7,470 bases of DNA from DATAMF01 sp964472565. GTDB taxonomy: Bacteria; Chloroflexota; Anaerolineae; Aggregatilineales; Aggregatilineaceae. Shown here one piece after another: positions 5,600 through 7,470 of the stretch (position 1 is the first letter of the stretch; each line of letters begins with the position of its first letter). Made by a program: the position numbers and the translations under genes. The notes under the pieces were generated by a model that was given only the letters and a program-made list of their open reading frames with translations, was not told the DNA's origin and made no database searches. Location: contig CAYYNB010000241.1 of the NCBI GenBank assembly GCA_964472565.1, forward strand, positions 1 through 7,470, written 5' to 3'.

Positions 5600-6079
5600 G
5601 TGTTGGATGATATAGACGGTAAACGTCACTATGCGGAGGAAGTCGCACTTTTGATGGAGGCTGAAGGCATGCCCCGCATGGCAGGCCGCATCCTCGGTTG
5701 GCTGTTGGTCAGCGATCCCGCCCACCGGACCCTCAACGAACTGGCGGACGATCTCCAGGCCAGTAAGGGATCAATCAGCAGCATGACACGCTATTTAGAA
5801 GGTTTAGGGCTGATCGAACAATTCAGTCTGCCCGGCATTCGCCCCGACTACTACCGGCTCGACCCGGATAACTGGCTCGGAGCGCTGAAGCAAAATATCG
5901 GGCGTGTGATCGCTTTCCGCGAATTGATGGAACAGGGGATCGAACTCGTCAAAAATGATCCCCCGGAGGCGGAAGCGCGGCTGGCCGACTTGCGCGATAT
6001 GTATGTTTTTTTTGAGCGCGAACTGACGGCTTTGATCGTGCGGTGGGAAGAAGAGCGGAAAGCCAAACGCGCCGGGTAA
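5600..6079 (+). CDS. GbsR/MarR family transcriptional regulator
   Basis: A 159-residue winged-helix DNA-binding protein. It shows the layout of the GbsR/MarR family: an N-terminal helix (RHYAEEVALLMEAEGMPRMA), the segment GRILGWLLVSDP, then the helix-turn-helix with LNELADDLQASKGSISSMTRY (about 46-65; recognition helix near 56-70) and a wing (LIEQFSLPGIRPDYYRL). A long C-terminal helical part (95-156) probably mediates dimerisation. The family acts mostly as repressors near transport genes. The start is taken as GTG 5600 because AGGAG lies 5 bases before it; ATG 5582 has no ribosome site and lies about 9 bases after the expected transcription start. TTG 5603 is another option. The gene precedes an ABC-2 exporter operon, an arrangement common for this family, and its own promoter carries a matching operator pair. 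Effector unknown. Confidence 0.88.
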   Translation: MLDDIDGKRHYAEEVALLMEAEGMPRMAGRILGWLLVSDPAHRTLNELADDLQASKGSISSMTRYLEGLGLIEQFSLPGIRPDYYRLDPDNWLGALKQNIGRVIAFRELMEQGIELVKNDPPEAEARLADLRDMYVFFERELTALIVRWEEERKAKRAG

Positions 6080-6154
6080 CATATCGACTGCGGCTGCGTC
6101 TACACGTAAGTTTTTTGAGAAGTTTGTAGGTCGTGCAGTTTTTCGATTTTACGC

Positions 6155-6207
6155 CTATCCCCCAAGGATTTAACACCTGATCTTGATGTCTATAGGGGGT
6201 AGTTTTT
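6155..6207 (+). terminator. Possible terminator after the regulator gene
   Basis: CTATCCCC (6155-6162) can pair with GGGGGTAG (6195-6202) through one wobble, and TTTTTATTT follows directly. The loop of about 32 bases is long for an intrinsic terminator, so this is only a candidate. The stretch 6080-6154 contains T-runs but no clear hairpin or gene. Confidence 0.3.
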
Positions 6208-6216
6208 ATTTGCTCG

Positions 6217-6246
6217 TTGACATTTTTAGGTAAACCTAAATATAAT
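6217..6246 (+). promoter_or_regulatory. Strong ABC-operon promoter with a palindromic operator in the spacer
   Basis: The -35 TTGACA (6217-6222) and the -10 TATAAT (6241-6246) both match the consensus exactly, with an 18-base spacer. Within the spacer lies TTTAGGTAAACCTAAA (6225-6240): perfect 7-bp inverted arms around an AA centre. A further half-site, CCTAAA, occurs at 6258-6263 near the expected start of transcription. A strong promoter with an operator between its boxes is the standard design of a tightly repressed, inducible unit. The palindrome differs from the TGAACAAAC sites of the neighbouring regulator gene, so the repressor may be a different protein. Confidence 0.8.
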
Positions 6247-6297
6247 ATACTGGTGAGCCTAAACCTATCGTCAGTTCATTAGGGAAAGGGGTCTGCT

Positions 6298-7197
6298 ATG
6301 GCGACCATCATCCAAACTCATAACCTCACCCATCGTTACGGCTCGTTCACGGCGATCAAAGACGTGAACCTGGAAGTAATCCAGGGGGAAATCTTCGGCT
6401 TTTTAGGTCCCAACGGGGCGGGCAAAACCACCACGATCCGTACCCTGCTCGACTTCATCCGCCCATCATCGGGATCAGCGGAACTCTTCGGCCTGGACTC
6501 GCGGCGCGACAGCGTAGCGATCCGCCAGCGCCTGGGTTATCTGCCTTCCGAGTTGAAATTGTGGGAAAACTGGACCGGTGAACAGTACATCCGCTGGCTG
6601 GAAGGGCTGCGCCAGCAAGCCTTCATCGAAGAAGCGCGGCGTCTGGCGAGTAAGCTGGACTACGATTTAGCCCGCTCGCTGAAAGGCATGTCCACCGGCA
6701 TGAAGCGCAAAATGGGCCTGATCGCGGCGCTGGCCCACAAACCCGACCTGCTGATTCTGGACGAGCCGACCACCGGCCTCGACCCGCTGATGCAGCAGGT
6801 ATTCCACGAACTGATGCGCGAAATTCGGGCCGAAGGGCGCACCGTGTTTCTCTCGTCGCACAACCTGCCCGAAGTCGAACAGATTTGTGATCGCGTGGCG
6901 ATCATCCGCGCCGGAGAGATCGAAGCAGTGCAGACCATCGCCGATCTGACACGTGTCTCCTTCCGCTGGCTCACCCTGACAATGGCGACCCCCGCCGCCG
7001 TCGATGGCTTCAGTGCGATTCGCGGTGTGAGCGATCTGTCAGCCGAGGATCACGATCTGAAGATGCGCATCAGCGGCGACACCGATATTAACGCGGTCAT
7101 CAAACAGGCCGCCCGGTATGACATTCGTGATATTCATCTCTTCCAGCCGACGTTGGAAGAAATCTTCCTGACCTACTACGGCCAGAAGGAGGCGTAA
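6298..7197 (+). CDS. ABC-2 type transporter ATP-binding protein
   Basis: A 299-residue cytoplasmic ATPase that powers an export complex together with the permease encoded directly downstream. Walker A is GPNGAGKTT (37-45), Walker B LLILDEP (151-157) with the following TTGLD D-loop region (158-162), and the switch His is H188 in FLSSHN. The signature loop is degenerate, MSTGMKRK (131-138) in place of LSGGQ, and the Q-loop position reads YLPSEL (81-86) without Gln; both variants are familiar in the CcmA-like ABC-2 subgroup. After the nucleotide-binding domain an extension of about 80 residues ends in LFQPTLEEIFLTYYG, typical of this subgroup. The start at 6298 has AAAGGGG 6 bases upstream. The permease ATG follows the stop by one base, so the two genes are co-translated. 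Substrate unknown; drug, lipid or peptide export is usual for this context. Confidence 0.93.
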   Translation: MATIIQTHNLTHRYGSFTAIKDVNLEVIQGEIFGFLGPNGAGKTTTIRTLLDFIRPSSGSAELFGLDSRRDSVAIRQRLGYLPSELKLWENWTGEQYIRWLEGLRQQAFIEEARRLASKLDYDLARSLKGMSTGMKRKMGLIAALAHKPDLLILDEPTTGLDPLMQQVFHELMREIRAEGRTVFLSSHNLPEVEQICDRVAIIRAGEIEAVQTIADLTRVSFRWLTLTMATPAAVDGFSAIRGVSDLSAEDHDLKMRISGDTDINAVIKQAARYDIRDIHLFQPTLEEIFLTYYGQKEA

Positions 7198-7198
7198 C

Positions 7199-7438
7199 AT
7201 GTGGGCCATCTACCAAAAAGCCATGCGCGATTCGCAGCGTACCATTCTGTGGTTAGGCATCGGATTGGGCCTCTATGCCCTGTTGATGGTGAGCTTCTAT
7301 CCGATGATGAAAGAACAGGAAGACAGCTACCAGGAAATGCTGGACGCCTATCCTGAAGAACTGATGTCGGTTTTCATGGGCGGCGACTTCAACCCGGATG
7401 ACTTCAGCCTGACCGATATTAGACTCTATCGGAAATAA
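7199..7438 (+). pseudogene. Truncated ABC-2 type permease, N-terminal fragment
   Basis: Only 79 residues are encoded before a TAA at 7436-7438, whereas permeases of this kind run to several hundred residues and six membrane helices. The N-terminus is intact and typical: MWAIYQKAMRDSQRT, then a first membrane helix ILWLGIGLGLYALLMVSFYP (16-35), then an acidic loop leading to FMGGDFNPDDFSLT. The expected second and later helices never appear; the reading continues as DIRLYRK and stops. The start is certain: AAGGAGG lies six bases before the ATG, inside the end of the ATPase gene. The break appears to lie near 7411-7421, after which the sequence becomes more AT-rich. Insertion of a mobile element or a deletion would explain this; a frameshift alone seems less likely because I see no continuation of the permease in the other frames, though only about 50 bases remain. 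As it stands the exporter would lack a working membrane subunit. Confidence 0.7.
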
Positions 7439-7470
7439 AGTCCATTGAGTTATGATCGAGCAAAAGTCGG
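7421..7470. other. Possible start of a foreign insertion at the window edge
   Basis: From about AGACTCTATCGGAAATAAAG onward the sequence no longer encodes permease-like residues and its base composition drops to roughly 42% G+C. It could be the terminal part of an insertion sequence, with the TTA or TA just before it as target, but no matching inverted end, target duplication or transposase is in the window. Confidence 0.3.

Noticed and set aside
1..7470. CRISPR array, tRNA or rRNA genes, phage or toxin-antitoxin genes
   Set aside because: No regularly spaced direct repeats, cloverleaf-like sequences, conserved rRNA segments or matching protein motifs were seen on either strand.

Overview
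The window looks like a chromosomal fragment from a Chloroflexota bacterium, most likely of Anaerolineae type. This is an inference from style, not from a marker gene. The clues are a lipoprotein-like LysM protein with a Pro/Thr-rich linker, a GbsR/MarR regulator next to an ABC-2 export system, moderately high GC, good Shine-Dalgarno sites, and a GC-rich palindromic intergenic repeat of a kind I associate with that phylum. There is no rRNA, tRNA, CRISPR array or complete mobile element.

Left part (1-2755, minus strand): two exported beta-rich proteins, probably co-transcribed right to left. The upstream one (1589-2554) has a signal peptide and a jelly-roll-like N-terminal half. The downstream one (65-1465) is a putative lipoprotein with one LysM domain and three tandem modules of about 100 residues. 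A single motif of the same kind can be seen near the C-terminus of the upstream protein. A strong hairpin follows the pair at 15-42.

Middle part (2756-4935): a 180-residue uncharacterised protein (minus) with lower GC than its surroundings and a good promoter is divergent from an MFS exporter of the EntS-like type (plus). The roughly 300-base region between them holds promoters for both and a perfect 8-bp inverted repeat. The exporter is convergent with a Nudix hydrolase gene, with a T-tailed terminator for the Nudix gene between them.

Right part (4936-7470): the Nudix gene (minus) is divergent from a GbsR/MarR-type repressor gene (plus). The shared region carries repeated TGAACAAAC half-sites, one pair placed over the repressor's own -35 box, which suggests autoregulation. 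Next comes an ABC-2 type ATPase gene driven by a promoter with consensus -35 and -10 boxes and a perfect palindrome (TTTAGGTAAACCTAAA) in the spacer. It is coupled by an ideal Shine-Dalgarno site to a permease gene. That permease reads for only 79 residues before stopping, so it appears to be broken near 7411-7421, perhaps by an insertion that continues beyond the window.

The least explained features are the two distinct operator systems in front of the regulator and the ABC genes, the truncated permease, the modular repeat shared by the two exported proteins, and the orphan 180-residue protein.
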